Shown here in pieces: positions 1 through 7,627 of a stretch of DNA of 64,000 bases. The first letter of the stretch is position 1. The number at the start of each line of letters is the position of its first letter. Location: assembly GCA_964293155.1 (NCBI GenBank), contig CAXYYA010000011.1, positions 1 through 64,000 on the forward strand. Direction: 5' to 3'. Source of the DNA: JAQVEB01 sp028698105. Its GTDB lineage: Bacteria; Bacteroidota; Bacteroidia; Bacteroidales; Dysgonomonadaceae. The translations under genes were made by a program, and so were the position numbers. The notes under the pieces are model-generated. The model was not told the origin of the DNA, ran no database searches, and saw nothing but the letters and a program-made list of their open reading frames with translations.

Positions 1-77
1 ACAACATAACCACCCAGGGTTGCAATTACGCCAGCAATAAACAACAGCATAAATATTTTTCGTACCGGCGGATTCAT
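1..77 (-). CDS. N-terminus of a small membrane protein (partial)
   Basis: Only the first 25 codons lie in the window. They read from an ATG at 77 as MNPPVRKIFMLLFIAGVIAT and continue off the left edge. A short basic start followed by a long hydrophobic run looks like a membrane anchor or an uncleaved signal. The start lies 10 nt after the vorB stop on the same strand, so the gene probably belongs to the same operon, between VorB and the expected TPP-binding subunit outside the window. The family is not recognisable from this fragment. Confidence 0.55.
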   Translation of the reverse strand, partial: MNPPVRKIFMLLFIAGVIATLGGYV

Positions 78-87
78 GTGCTTCTTT

Positions 88-1170
88 TTATTTGATGACT
101 TTTTCTTTTAATGCTTGCAATACACCGTCGGGGGTGGGAACAATGCCGCCCAAACGTCCGTAGTGTTCAACTTTGGCTTTGCCGTTTACGGCCAAACGAA
201 CGTCCTCAACCATTTGTCCGGCGTTTAACTCAACGGTTAGCATGCCTTTCATCCGGTCGGCGCATTTGCTGATGGCTTCGCCGGGGAACGGCCATAGGGT
301 TATCGGGCGCAGCAGGCCGACCTTTATTCCTTCGGCTCGCGCCAACTCAACCGCTTTCAGGCAGATGCGCGCTGCCGATCCGAATGCCACGAGCATATAT
401 TCGGCATCCTCGCATTGGATGCTTTCAAAACGCACTTCGTTTTTCTCTATTTCCCGATACTTTGCCTGAAAACGTTCGTTGTTCTTCTCCATAATTTCGG
501 GATCCAGTTCCAGCGATGTAATGATGTTCGGCTCTCTGTCGGGTGTTTTTCCTAACGTTGCCCACGGACATTGTTCGCGAATCTCCTGTTCCGTTCTGCG
601 GCGTTTGTATTCGGGTAACTTCACTTTTTCCATCATCTGCCCGATGACGCCGTCGGTGAGGATCATTGATGGATTGCGGTATTTAAAGGCCAACTCGAAA
701 CCGAGCGATACGAAATCGGCCATTTCCTGAACCGAATTCGGCGCAAGCGTTATCAGCCTGTAATCGCCGTGTCCGCCACCTTTAACCGTTTGAAAATAAT
801 CGGCTTGCGAGGGCTGAATGGTTCCCAAACCCGGGCCGCCGCGCTGCACGTTCACCAACAAACAGGGCAATTCAGCTCCGGCCAAATACGAAATCCCTTC
901 TTGTTTTAAACTGATACCGGGACTTGAAGAGGAAGTCATTACGGCTTTTCCACACGCCGCACCTCCGTACACCATATTGATAGCAGCCACTTCGCTTTCG
1001 GCTTGCAGCACAACCATTCCGGTTGTTTTCCAGGGCGCGGCTTCCATAAAAGTTTCGATAATTTCGGATTGAGGCGTGATGGGGTAACCAAAGTAACCGT
1101 CGGTGCCGTATCGGATAGCCGCGTAGGCGATGGCCTCATTTCCTTTCATCAAAGATATTTCTTCTGACAT
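88..1170 (-). CDS. vorB: 2-oxoacid:ferredoxin oxidoreductase alpha subunit, VorB type
   Basis: The 360-residue product matches the alpha subunit of 2-oxoacid:ferredoxin oxidoreductases (3-methyl-2-oxobutanoate or 2-oxoglutarate type). These enzymes oxidatively decarboxylate 2-oxoacids to acyl-CoA and reduce ferredoxin in the cytoplasm. Visible signs are the GYPITPQSEI motif near residue 28, a glycine-rich GGAACGKAVMTSSSSPG stretch and the C-terminal domain with its LLRPITLWPFP segment. It follows a two-cluster ferredoxin gene by 66 nt on the same strand, the usual order of subunits. The TPP-binding beta subunit and the gamma subunit are not in the window, so the substrate (branched-chain or 2-oxoglutarate) stays open. 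Confidence 0.9.
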   Translation of the reverse strand: MSEEISLMKGNEAIAYAAIRYGTDGYFGYPITPQSEIIETFMEAAPWKTTGMVVLQAESEVAAINMVYGGAACGKAVMTSSSSPGISLKQEGISYLAGAELPCLLVNVQRGGPGLGTIQPSQADYFQTVKGGGHGDYRLITLAPNSVQEMADFVSLGFELAFKYRNPSMILTDGVIGQMMEKVKLPEYKRRRTEQEIREQCPWATLGKTPDREPNIITSLELDPEIMEKNNERFQAKYREIEKNEVRFESIQCEDAEYMLVAFGSAARICLKAVELARAEGIKVGLLRPITLWPFPGEAISKCADRMKGMLTVELNAGQMVEDVRLAVNGKAKVEHYGRLGGIVPTPDGVLQALKEKVIK

Positions 1171-1236
1171 AATGTGATTTGCTTTTATCGTTTAACGATA
1201 TGATTTTTATTCATAGATAGATTTGGTGGTCACTAT

Positions 1237-1470
1237 TTACTGATCAACTTTTTTACGATAAACCGTGAGGCATCCGTCCGGACACACGTAACCGCAATTG
1301 GCGCAGCCGATGCAGTCATCCGGATTTTTCATGTAAACATAGTGATATCCTCTATTGTTCACTTCGCGGGGTTGCAATTCCAGTACGTCGGAAGGACAGG
1401 ACACCACACACAGGTTGCATCCTTTGCAACGTTCGGTATTCACCACGACATAACCTTTAACTTTAGCCAT
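1237..1470 (-). CDS. 2x[4Fe-4S] ferredoxin-type delta subunit
   Basis: This 77-residue protein has two classic [4Fe-4S] motifs, CKGCNLCVVSCP near residue 15 and CIGCANCGYVCP near residue 53. It is the electron-carrying subunit of the oxidoreductase encoded just downstream with VorB. It is the first gene of the operon, and a consensus Bacteroidota promoter lies 30-60 nt upstream. Its length and motif spacing are typical of VorD/KorD subunits. Confidence 0.9.
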   Translation of the reverse strand: MAKVKGYVVVNTERCKGCNLCVVSCPSDVLELQPREVNNRGYHYVYMKNPDDCIGCANCGYVCPDGCLTVYRKKVDQ

Positions 1471-1500
1471 TAGACTTAATATTTAGAGTTTTTTCAGACA

Positions 1501-1531
1501 CAAATATACGTTTTGTTGGAATAGATTTCAA
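1501..1531 (-). promoter_or_regulatory. Promoter of the ferredoxin/vorB operon
   Basis: Read on the minus strand, TTG (1531-1529) is followed after 20 nt by TATATTTG (1508-1501). This fits the Bacteroidota housekeeping promoter (TTTG, 19-21 nt, TAnnTTTG). Transcription would begin near 1494, about 25 nt before the ferredoxin ATG. The rest of 1471-1711 is AT-rich and shows no other clear element. Confidence 0.6.
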
Positions 1532-1711
1532 CTTTTAAGTGTTAATATTTACAATCCTAAAAACGCACATATTGTTTCTTACTTATTGATTTATAACTAT
1601 TTTGATATTTCCAGATAAAAACCGGAAGAAAAGCGCTCTTTTTTATTGCATTTGGCGAGCTGTTTCCGCACAAAAAGATACAAAGTATTATTTTTCGATA
1701 TTTGCGCGGAA

Positions 1712-2227
1712 CTACCAGCCGAAGGCTTCTTCGTTCATCCAGTTTCCCTGAACTTTTAAAACTTGTTCGATGACATCGCGCGCAACACCTTCACCGCCGT
1801 TGTACGGCGATATGTATTTCGCTATTTCTTTTATTTCGGGGGCGGCATCGGCGGGGGCAACGGGCAAGCCTACCTGGCACATCACGTGATAATCGGGAAT
1901 ATCGTCTCCGATATAAACAATTTCATCGGACTGATAACCGGTTTTTTCGATGTAATGCAACATGTCGCCCATTTTTATCCGCGACTTCTGGTAGATGTCT
2001 TTCACTCCCAGCGCTTCGTAGCGCACACGCACCGATGTGGTGTTGCCGCCCGTGATAATGGCTACGCCATAACCGTTTTTCACGGCCAGATTTATTGCGT
2101 AACCGTCCTTAATGTTGGCGGTGCGTAACGGTTCTCCGTCGGCAGACAGCCCGATGGTTTGTCGCGACAAAACGCCATCCACATCAAAAATGAACGCTTT
2201 AATTTTACTCAGGTCGTAATTAATCAT
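1712..2227 (-). CDS. KdsC-like HAD phosphatase (KDO-8-phosphate phosphatase)
   Basis: The 171-residue HAD-superfamily hydrolase has the FIFDVDGVL nucleophile motif (D15, D17), a later IITGG motif and YIGDDIPDY near the C-terminus. It lacks a large cap domain, as KdsC/YrbI proteins do. KdsC removes phosphate from KDO-8-phosphate in lipopolysaccharide inner-core synthesis. I place the start at the ATG reading MINYDLSK. It overlaps the stop of the upstream gene by 8 nt, which suggests translational coupling; a longer start at 2254 is less likely. The exact substrate is inferred from family membership. Confidence 0.8.
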   Translation of the reverse strand: MINYDLSKIKAFIFDVDGVLSRQTIGLSADGEPLRTANIKDGYAINLAVKNGYGVAIITGGNTTSVRVRYEALGVKDIYQKSRIKMGDMLHYIEKTGYQSDEIVYIGDDIPDYHVMCQVGLPVAPADAAPEIKEIAKYISPYNGGEGVARDVIEQVLKVQGNWMNEEAFGW

Positions 2228-2987
2228 TTTTTGATCTTTTATGTATGCTCTCACTGATAAGGCGATACAGGTTTTTCGTTGTATCGTCGTTAAGCAAACG
2301 AATTTGTTTTTCTATAATTTTTTCGTCGAAACGAACGGCAGGCCCCGTTTGTGCCTGTTTTGGAGCCATTTCCGCAACTTTGGCGGCCGTTTCGGCGATC
2401 AGCGGTTTCAAAACATCGAATTCGATTCCCTGCGCGGCAAGAATTTCCGAAGCCAGCACGTACATGTGATTGCTGAAGTTGCACGCAAATACGGCCGAAA
2501 GGTGCAGGTACTGCCGCTTTTCACTCGAAAGATACCGTACGTCTTCCGAAATACTTTTCGCCAACTGTTCAATTTTTCGGCTGGTTCCTTCGTTATTTGC
2601 TTCAATGAAAAGGGGTATTTCGGAAAAATTCACCTCCCGTTTTTTGCTGAATGTTTGCAGCGGATATAACACGCCGTAATCGGAAACGTGTGAACGAAAA
2701 ATATCGGCGGGAACACTGCCGGCGGTGTGCAGCCAAATGCCGTTCGTCTCCGGCATGTTGCGCAGCAAAGGCTCCAAAGCATCATCTTTCACCGAAAAAA
2801 CATACGTATCGGCACCGGTTCTTATTTCACTCAGCTCGCCGGTAAATTCTGCACCTGTGGCCTGCGCCAGTGCAGCCGCATGTTCCTGCGTACGGCTGTA
2901 AACCTGCGCGATCTCATGCCCGGCATTTTTCAACGCACGTGCAAGGTGAGTGGCAACATTGCCGGAACCAATGAACACGATTCTCAT
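2220..2987 (-). CDS. Rossmann-like/DUF2520 oxidoreductase
   Basis: The 255-residue protein begins with a Rossmann dinucleotide-binding motif (MRIVFIGSGNVATHLARAL) and ends in an alpha-helical DUF2520-type domain. The family is related to NADP-dependent oxidoreductases of the 6-phosphogluconate or ketopantoate reductase fold, but its reaction is not established. It lies in the middle of a minus-strand run: nitroreductase, small membrane protein, this gene, KdsC-like phosphatase. Genes in the run overlap or nearly touch. The adjacency of DUF2520 and a KdsC-like HAD is something I recognise from other Bacteroidota. Confidence 0.8.
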   Translation of the reverse strand: MRIVFIGSGNVATHLARALKNAGHEIAQVYSRTQEHAAALAQATGAEFTGELSEIRTGADTYVFSVKDDALEPLLRNMPETNGIWLHTAGSVPADIFRSHVSDYGVLYPLQTFSKKREVNFSEIPLFIEANNEGTSRKIEQLAKSISEDVRYLSSEKRQYLHLSAVFACNFSNHMYVLASEILAAQGIEFDVLKPLIAETAAKVAEMAPKQAQTGPAVRFDEKIIEKQIRLLNDDTTKNLYRLISESIHKRSKND

Positions 2988-3316
2988 CTTTTCTTCGCAT
3001 TTAACACCATAACGATCCCTACAAGAATCAGTGCGACGGGTATAAATAGGTTGCGATATTCCCGAATGGAATGGAAGAAATAGTCGGAATGTATCACTGC
3101 TCCTACGGCCGTTAGCACAATGCCGAGCGTTTTTTCTTTCTTGAAAAGAAGAAAAATAATTCCGGCCGCTAGAAAATAAGTTCCCGGGCTTTGAATGAAA
3201 TTCGTTATCGGTAAGTTGTCGGTTATACCGGCTTTATCGAGCAAAATGAGAATGCCGAAAACCAGTAACGTAACTCCCCAGGCCAGTTTATCCGATTCTT
3301 TATCTGTAACAGACAT
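2984..3316 (-). CDS. Small membrane protein with LiaF/DUF5668-like segments
   Basis: The 110-residue protein has about four hydrophobic segments (LAWGVTLLVFGILILLDKAG, TYFLAAGIIFLLF, LGIVLTAVGAVI, LFIPVALILVGIVMVL), like the membrane half of LiaI/LiaF-type proteins. I chose the ATG at 3316 (MSVTDKESD) because the longer reading would run into the nitroreductase coding end. It overlaps the next gene by 4 nt. No catalytic residues are evident and its function is unknown. Confidence 0.7.
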   Translation of the reverse strand: MSVTDKESDKLAWGVTLLVFGILILLDKAGITDNLPITNFIQSPGTYFLAAGIIFLLFKKEKTLGIVLTAVGAVIHSDYFFHSIREYRNLFIPVALILVGIVMVLNAKKR

Positions 3317-3327
3317 AATTGTATGTT

Positions 3328-3867
3328 TTATTCTTTGGTTTGAAAAACGCCGATGTGCACCTTTTCCCACAACAGGTTATCAGGATCGTGCGGCGCGCGT
3401 GTTTTTTCTTTTTTGCCGAAGGCAATGATTGCCAACACCTCCAAGGGCATAGGCAAATTCAATAAGTCATTGATATAGGCTGTTGCCGTTACGGTATCGG
3501 AGTGATTTCGTTCACGAACCTGAACCCAACAGCTTCCGATATCCAAATCTTCCGCCTGAAGCTGCATACAGATAGACGCGATGGAAGCATCCTCCACCCA
3601 AACATCGCTCGCGAGCGGGTTTCCGGCAACTACTACTGCCAATGCGGCGTTTTCGATGAATGTGGCCGATGTGGGCTTGCAATGCGATAATTTTTGGAGC
3701 ATTTCCTTGTCCTCAACAACGATAAACTCCCACGAGTGGCTGTTTTTAGAGGTGGGCGCGAGCAAAGCCGCACGAAGGATCAGCGCTGTTTCATCGGCGT
3801 TAAGCTTTTCGCCGGTATATTTCCGGGTACTTCGCCGGTTGATCAGTAAATCGTTAAAACTTTTCAT
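3328..3867 (-). CDS. Nitroreductase family protein
   Basis: The 179-residue flavoenzyme-like protein starts MKSFNDLLINRRSTRKYTGE, with the RRSTRKY motif that contacts FMN in the nitroreductase family. It also carries the APTSKNSHSWEF and later SCWVQVRER/LAIIAFGKKE segments typical of the family. Such enzymes reduce nitroaromatics, quinones or similar acceptors with NAD(P)H. It is the first gene of the minus-strand run down to the KdsC-like gene. The natural substrate cannot be told from sequence. Confidence 0.85.
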   Translation of the reverse strand: MKSFNDLLINRRSTRKYTGEKLNADETALILRAALLAPTSKNSHSWEFIVVEDKEMLQKLSHCKPTSATFIENAALAVVVAGNPLASDVWVEDASIASICMQLQAEDLDIGSCWVQVRERNHSDTVTATAYINDLLNLPMPLEVLAIIAFGKKEKTRAPHDPDNLLWEKVHIGVFQTKE

Positions 3868-3890
3868 TTTTCCATCTTCATTGTCGGATG

Positions 3891-3898
3891 CAAAAGTA
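3891..3898 (-). promoter_or_regulatory. Putative -7 box of the nitroreductase operon
   Basis: TACTTTTG on the minus strand matches TAnnTTTG and sits 24 nt upstream of the nitroreductase ATG. I see no TTTG at the right distance for a -33 element, so the call is weak. Confidence 0.35.
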
Positions 3899-4016
3899 AC
3901 GATAATATTTCAAAAACCGGATTTTGAGCACACGCTTTTAAAGTATCGGAGCGGAGAGTTTTCGTCATTTTGTAAACTTTTTGCTAAAAATTACGTTACA
4001 AATGGAAAATATACTT

Positions 4017-4024
4017 TATTTTTG
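4017..4024 (+). promoter_or_regulatory. Putative -7 box of sucCD
   Basis: TATTTTTG matches TAnnTTTG and lies 60 nt upstream of the sucC ATG. The -33 region has no clean TTTG. A purine-rich ribosome-binding stretch (AAGAGGAAAAG) precedes the start codon. Confidence 0.4.
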
Positions 4025-4084
4025 TAAAAATCACATTATTTCAATTATCAACATATTTAAACGCAATAATAAGAGGAAAAGCCC

Positions 4085-5218
4085 ATGAAAATTCATGAAT
4101 ATCAAGCGAAAGAGATTTTCGCGTCGTACGGAATTCCGGTGGATAAAAGTATTGTATGCCGCACGGTGGACGATGCGGTAAAAGCTTACGAGATGCTTGA
4201 CTCACAAAAAGTTATCGTAAAAGCACAGGTGCTCACCGGAGGAAGAGGCAAAGCCGGTGGTGTGAAACTGGCCAAGGATGAAATGGAAATGCGCAAGCAT
4301 ACTGCCGATATTCTTGGAATGGACATCAAAGGATTTGTTGTGGATAGAGTTCTTATCGGTCAGGCAGTAAACATTGCTTCGGAGTATTATGTAAGTTACA
4401 TTGTGGACCGGAGCACCAAATCCACCATCATGATGCTGAGCAAGGAGGGCGGTATGGATATTGAAGAAGTTGCCCGCACTACACCCGAGAAAATTCACAA
4501 ATTTGTGATTGACCCCATGATCGGCGTACCCGATTATCTGGCACGAGAGGCAGCATTCAAATTATTCAACGACATTAATCTGGTTAATCAGGCCGTGCCC
4601 ATTTTTCAGAATCTGTACAAATTGTTTGTGGAAAAAGATGCATCTCTGGCCGAGATAAACCCGCTGGTGCTCACCGCTGAAGGCAAGATAATGGCCATTG
4701 ATGCAAAAATGACGTTTGATGACAACGCGCTATACCGCCACCCGAAAATCGCCGCTCTTTTTGAACCCACCGAGGAAGAGAAAAAGGAAAAAAATGCGAA
4801 AAGCAAAGGTTTCAGCTATGTAAACCTCGGCGGAGAGATCGGATGCATGGTAAACGGCGCCGGACTGGCAATGGCCACCATGGACATGATCAAGCTTTAC
4901 GGTGGAAATCCGGCCAATTTTCTCGATATCGGCGGCAGTTCCAACCCCACGAAAGTGATTGAAGCGATGAAACTGCTGCTGAGCGACAAAAATGTGAAAG
5001 TGGTTCTTATTAACATTTTCGGCGGGATCACGCGATGCGACGATGTCGCCAACGGATTGCTGGAGGCATTTAATCAAATACAAACCGATATCCCCATCGT
5101 TATCCGCCTTACCGGAACAAACGAAAAAGAAGGCCGGGCACTCTTGCAAGGCACTAAGTTCAACGTGGCCGAAACCATGGGTGAAGCCGGTAAAAAAGTG
5201 GTGGAACTGGCCCGATAA
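4085..5218 (+). CDS. sucC: Succinyl-CoA synthetase (ADP-forming) beta subunit
   Basis: The 377-residue protein has the N-terminal ATP-grasp domain (MKIHEYQAKEIFASYGIPV, VLTGGRGKAGGVK) and the C-terminal ligase CoA domain (NLGGEIGCMVNGAGLAMATMD, FLDIGGSS, NIFGGITRCD). With SucD it interconverts succinyl-CoA and succinate with substrate-level phosphorylation. A K/E-rich loop (EPTEEEKKEKNAKSKG) lies between the domains. sucD follows after an 87-nt spacer made of short tandem repeats, so the pair is probably cotranscribed. Confidence 0.97.
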   Translation: MKIHEYQAKEIFASYGIPVDKSIVCRTVDDAVKAYEMLDSQKVIVKAQVLTGGRGKAGGVKLAKDEMEMRKHTADILGMDIKGFVVDRVLIGQAVNIASEYYVSYIVDRSTKSTIMMLSKEGGMDIEEVARTTPEKIHKFVIDPMIGVPDYLAREAAFKLFNDINLVNQAVPIFQNLYKLFVEKDASLAEINPLVLTAEGKIMAIDAKMTFDDNALYRHPKIAALFEPTEEEKKEKNAKSKGFSYVNLGGEIGCMVNGAGLAMATMDMIKLYGGNPANFLDIGGSSNPTKVIEAMKLLLSDKNVKVVLINIFGGITRCDDVANGLLEAFNQIQTDIPIVIRLTGTNEKEGRALLQGTKFNVAETMGEAGKKVVELAR

Positions 5219-5248
5219 GTTTACATCTTACAGTTCTGGCTGCAAACG

Positions 5249-5300
5249 TCTAATCGTCTAACAATCTAACAGTCTAACAGTCTAAAATCTAACAGTCTAA
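5249..5300. repeat. Short tandem repeat between sucC and sucD
   Basis: The spacer contains about five imperfect copies of TCTAACAGT (variants TCTAATCG, TCTAACAA, TCTAACAG twice, TCTAAAA). There is no hairpin and no ORF. It resembles slippage-expanded intergenic DNA. The last copies run up to the sucD start, so copy number could alter the leader and ribosome loading of sucD. Confidence 0.7.
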
Positions 5301-5305
5301 AAAAT

Positions 5306-6178
5306 ATGAGCATTTTAATCAATAAAGATACCCGCCTTATTGTTCAGGGAATCACCGGACGCGACGGAAGTTTCCACGCTACAAAGATGAAAGCATACGG
5401 AACAAATGTAGTTGGCGGCACATCACCCGGTAAAGCAGGCGAAAACGTGGAAGGAATTCCGGTTTTCAACACCGTTAAAGATGCCGTTAACGAAACAAAC
5501 GCCAACACGTCGGTTATTTTTGTGCCGGCAAAGTTTGCCAAGGATGCAATTCTTGAGGCAGCCGACTCAGGCATAAAACTTATTGTTTGCATTACCGAAG
5601 GCGTTCCCACGCTCGACGTGGTTGAAGCATACCATTTTGTTAAAAGCAAGGGCGCACAACTTATCGGGCCGAACTGTCCCGGCCTAATTTCTCCCGAAGA
5701 AAGCATGGTGGGAATTATGCCTACGATGATCTTCAAAAAAGGCGGTACCGGCGTGATCAGCCGAAGCGGAACGCTTACTTACGAGGTGGTTTACAATCTT
5801 ACCGCCAGCGGTATGGGACAATCAACCGCTATTGGTGTGGGCGGCGATCCTGTGGTGGGACTATACTATCAGGAACTTTTGGAAATGTTTGAAAACGATC
5901 CGGAGACCGACAGCATTGCACTAATCGGTGAAATTGGCGGCGATGCCGAAGAACGCGCCGCAGCCTACATCAAAGAACACATTACCAAACCGGTTGCCGT
6001 GTTCATTGCCGGACAGCAGGCGCCCCCCGGAAAACAAATGGGACACGCCGGTGCCATCATCTCCAGCGGATCGGGTACGGCTGCCGAAAAAATTGCGGCT
6101 TTCGAAGCCGTGGGCGTTCCTGTAGCCAAAGAACCCAGCGAAATACCAGAATTGCTGAGAAGCAGAATCAAAAAATAA
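5306..6178 (+). CDS. sucD: Succinyl-CoA synthetase alpha subunit
   Basis: The 290-residue protein shows the CoA-binding Rossmann domain (LIVQGITGRDGSFHATKMK, GTSPGKAG) and the active-site region with the phosphorylated histidine (QMGHAGAIISSGSGTA near residue 247). It forms the alpha/beta enzyme with SucC. The gene is followed by two hairpins, the second a strong terminator. Length and motifs are normal for the family. Confidence 0.97.
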   Translation: MSILINKDTRLIVQGITGRDGSFHATKMKAYGTNVVGGTSPGKAGENVEGIPVFNTVKDAVNETNANTSVIFVPAKFAKDAILEAADSGIKLIVCITEGVPTLDVVEAYHFVKSKGAQLIGPNCPGLISPEESMVGIMPTMIFKKGGTGVISRSGTLTYEVVYNLTASGMGQSTAIGVGGDPVVGLYYQELLEMFENDPETDSIALIGEIGGDAEERAAAYIKEHITKPVAVFIAGQQAPPGKQMGHAGAIISSGSGTAAEKIAAFEAVGVPVAKEPSEIPELLRSRIKK

Positions 6179-6181
6179 AAT

Positions 6182-6199
6182 ATTCCGTTCCAACGGAAT
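6182..6199. repeat. Perfect 8-bp palindrome after sucD
   Basis: ATTCCGTT-CC-AACGGAAT starts 3 nt after the sucD stop. It has no T-run and precedes the real terminator by about 45 nt, so it may be an mRNA 3-prime stabiliser rather than a terminator. Confidence 0.5.
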
Positions 6200-6244
6200 T
6201 ATTTCTTCGCTTTGAAATTCATAAATACAAAGAGGGAGAACATG

Positions 6245-6282
6245 AACTTAGGTAAAGGACATGCTTTTACCTAAGTTTTTTT
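6245..6282 (+). terminator. Rho-independent terminator of sucCD
   Basis: AACTTAGGTAAA (6245-6256) pairs perfectly over 12 bp with TTTACCTAAGTT (6266-6277) around a 9-nt loop, and a T-run follows directly. This is one of the clearest terminators in the window. Confidence 0.9.
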
Positions 6283-6345
6283 GGAACACGATGAACACAA
6301 TAAAAGACGAAACAAACCCACGCTTCTTTTAAAAACTTTTTTTAC

Positions 6346-6353
6346 TACCTTTG
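6346..6353 (+). promoter_or_regulatory. Putative -7 box of the aminotransferase gene
   Basis: TACCTTTG, followed by C, matches TAnnTTTG and lies 56 nt before the aminotransferase ATG, downstream of the sucD terminator. The -33 region is T-rich without a clear TTTG. Confidence 0.5.
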
Positions 6354-6409
6354 CTGTTCCGTAATCGGGTTGCAACCCGATAAGAATTTTTAGCGAAACA
6401 ACGTAAAAT

Positions 6410-7606
6410 ATGCCCGATATTTCAGAGCGCGGATTGCAGATGCCCGCCTCTCCCATCCGAAAATTAGCGCCGTTGTCCGATGCAGCCAAAGCACGCGGCG
6501 TAAAAGTATATCATCTCAACATCGGCCAGCCCGATTTACATACGCCCGAAAGCGCGCTGGAAGCCATCCGGTCTGTTGACCGGAAGATTCTGGAATACAG
6601 TCCCAGCGACGGCTACAAGTGGTATCGCGATAACCTCGTGAAATATTACGCCACGTTTGATATTGAACTGACTCCCGAACAAATCATCGTCACCGCAGGC
6701 GGCTCCGAGGCCGTTCTTTACGCGTTTATGGCCTGTCTGAACCCGGGCGACGAAATCATCGTGCCCGAACCGGCCTATGCCAACTACATGGCTTTTGCCG
6801 TATCGGCAGGCGCCGTCATCAGAACCATCCCCTCGACCATTGACACCGGTTTTGCCCTGCCGCACGTTGACGAATTCGAGAAACTGATCAACCCGCGCAC
6901 AAAGGGCATCCTCATTTGCAATCCCAACAACCCTACGGGTTATGTGTACACACCCGACGAAATGCAGCAGATCAGCCATCTGGTGAAAAAATACAACCTG
7001 TATCTGTTCTCCGACGAGGTTTACCGGGAATTTATCTACAGCGACACGCCCTACGTCTCGGCGTGTCACCTGAAAGAGATTGAAGAGAATGTGGTGCTGA
7101 TTGATTCGGTTTCGAAACGCTACAGCGAGTGCGGCATTCGCATCGGCGCGCTGATCACCAAGAACAAAAAGCTGCACGATACCGTTATGAAGTTCTGCCA
7201 GGCGCGCCTGAGTCCGCCACTGATCGGACAAATTGCGGCAAACGCGTCGCTCGATGCAGGCGAAGCTTATCTGAAGGATAGTTTTGATGAGTATAAGAGC
7301 CGCCGCGATTTTCTGATTGAGCGGCTCAATAACATTCCCGGCGTATATTCGCCGATGCCCATGGGCGCTTTTTACACCGTAGCCCGACTTCCGGTGGACG
7401 ATGCCGACGCGTTTTGCGCGTGGTGCCTGTCGGATTTCCGATACGAAGATCAAACCGTTTTCATGGCGCCGGCATCGGGATTTTACGTGACGCCGGGGCT
7501 TGGGAAAAACGAGGTTCGCATCGCTTATGTGTTAAACAAAAACGACCTTACCAAAGCGCTCACCGTGCTCGAAAAAGCGCTGGAGTCCTATCAATATACG
7601 TGGTAA
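6410..7606 (+). CDS. PLP-dependent aminotransferase, class I/II
   Basis: The 398-residue protein is a fold-type I aminotransferase. It shows the substrate-binding HLNIGQPDLHTP, the CNPNNPTG motif, the LYLFSDEVYREF aspartate that contacts the pyridine nitrogen, and the Schiff-base region SVSKRYSECGIRIG with the likely catalytic lysine. Relatives include aspartate and aromatic aminotransferases, and specificity cannot be read here. The next gene begins 21 nt downstream, so the two are probably cotranscribed although their functions differ. Confidence 0.9.
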   Translation: MPDISERGLQMPASPIRKLAPLSDAAKARGVKVYHLNIGQPDLHTPESALEAIRSVDRKILEYSPSDGYKWYRDNLVKYYATFDIELTPEQIIVTAGGSEAVLYAFMACLNPGDEIIVPEPAYANYMAFAVSAGAVIRTIPSTIDTGFALPHVDEFEKLINPRTKGILICNPNNPTGYVYTPDEMQQISHLVKKYNLYLFSDEVYREFIYSDTPYVSACHLKEIEENVVLIDSVSKRYSECGIRIGALITKNKKLHDTVMKFCQARLSPPLIGQIAANASLDAGEAYLKDSFDEYKSRRDFLIERLNNIPGVYSPMPMGAFYTVARLPVDDADAFCAWCLSDFRYEDQTVFMAPASGFYVTPGLGKNEVRIAYVLNKNDLTKALTVLEKALESYQYTW

Positions 7607-7627
7607 ACCATTATTTTTTGCAAAAAA

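Noticed and set aside
5249..5300. CRISPR-like array between sucC and sucD
   Set aside because: Repeats are only about 9 nt and contiguous, with no spacers and no cas genes.
6536..7453. Minus-strand open frame of 305 codons opposite the aminotransferase
   Set aside because: The plus-strand protein has all PLP-binding motifs; the opposite frame lacks any.
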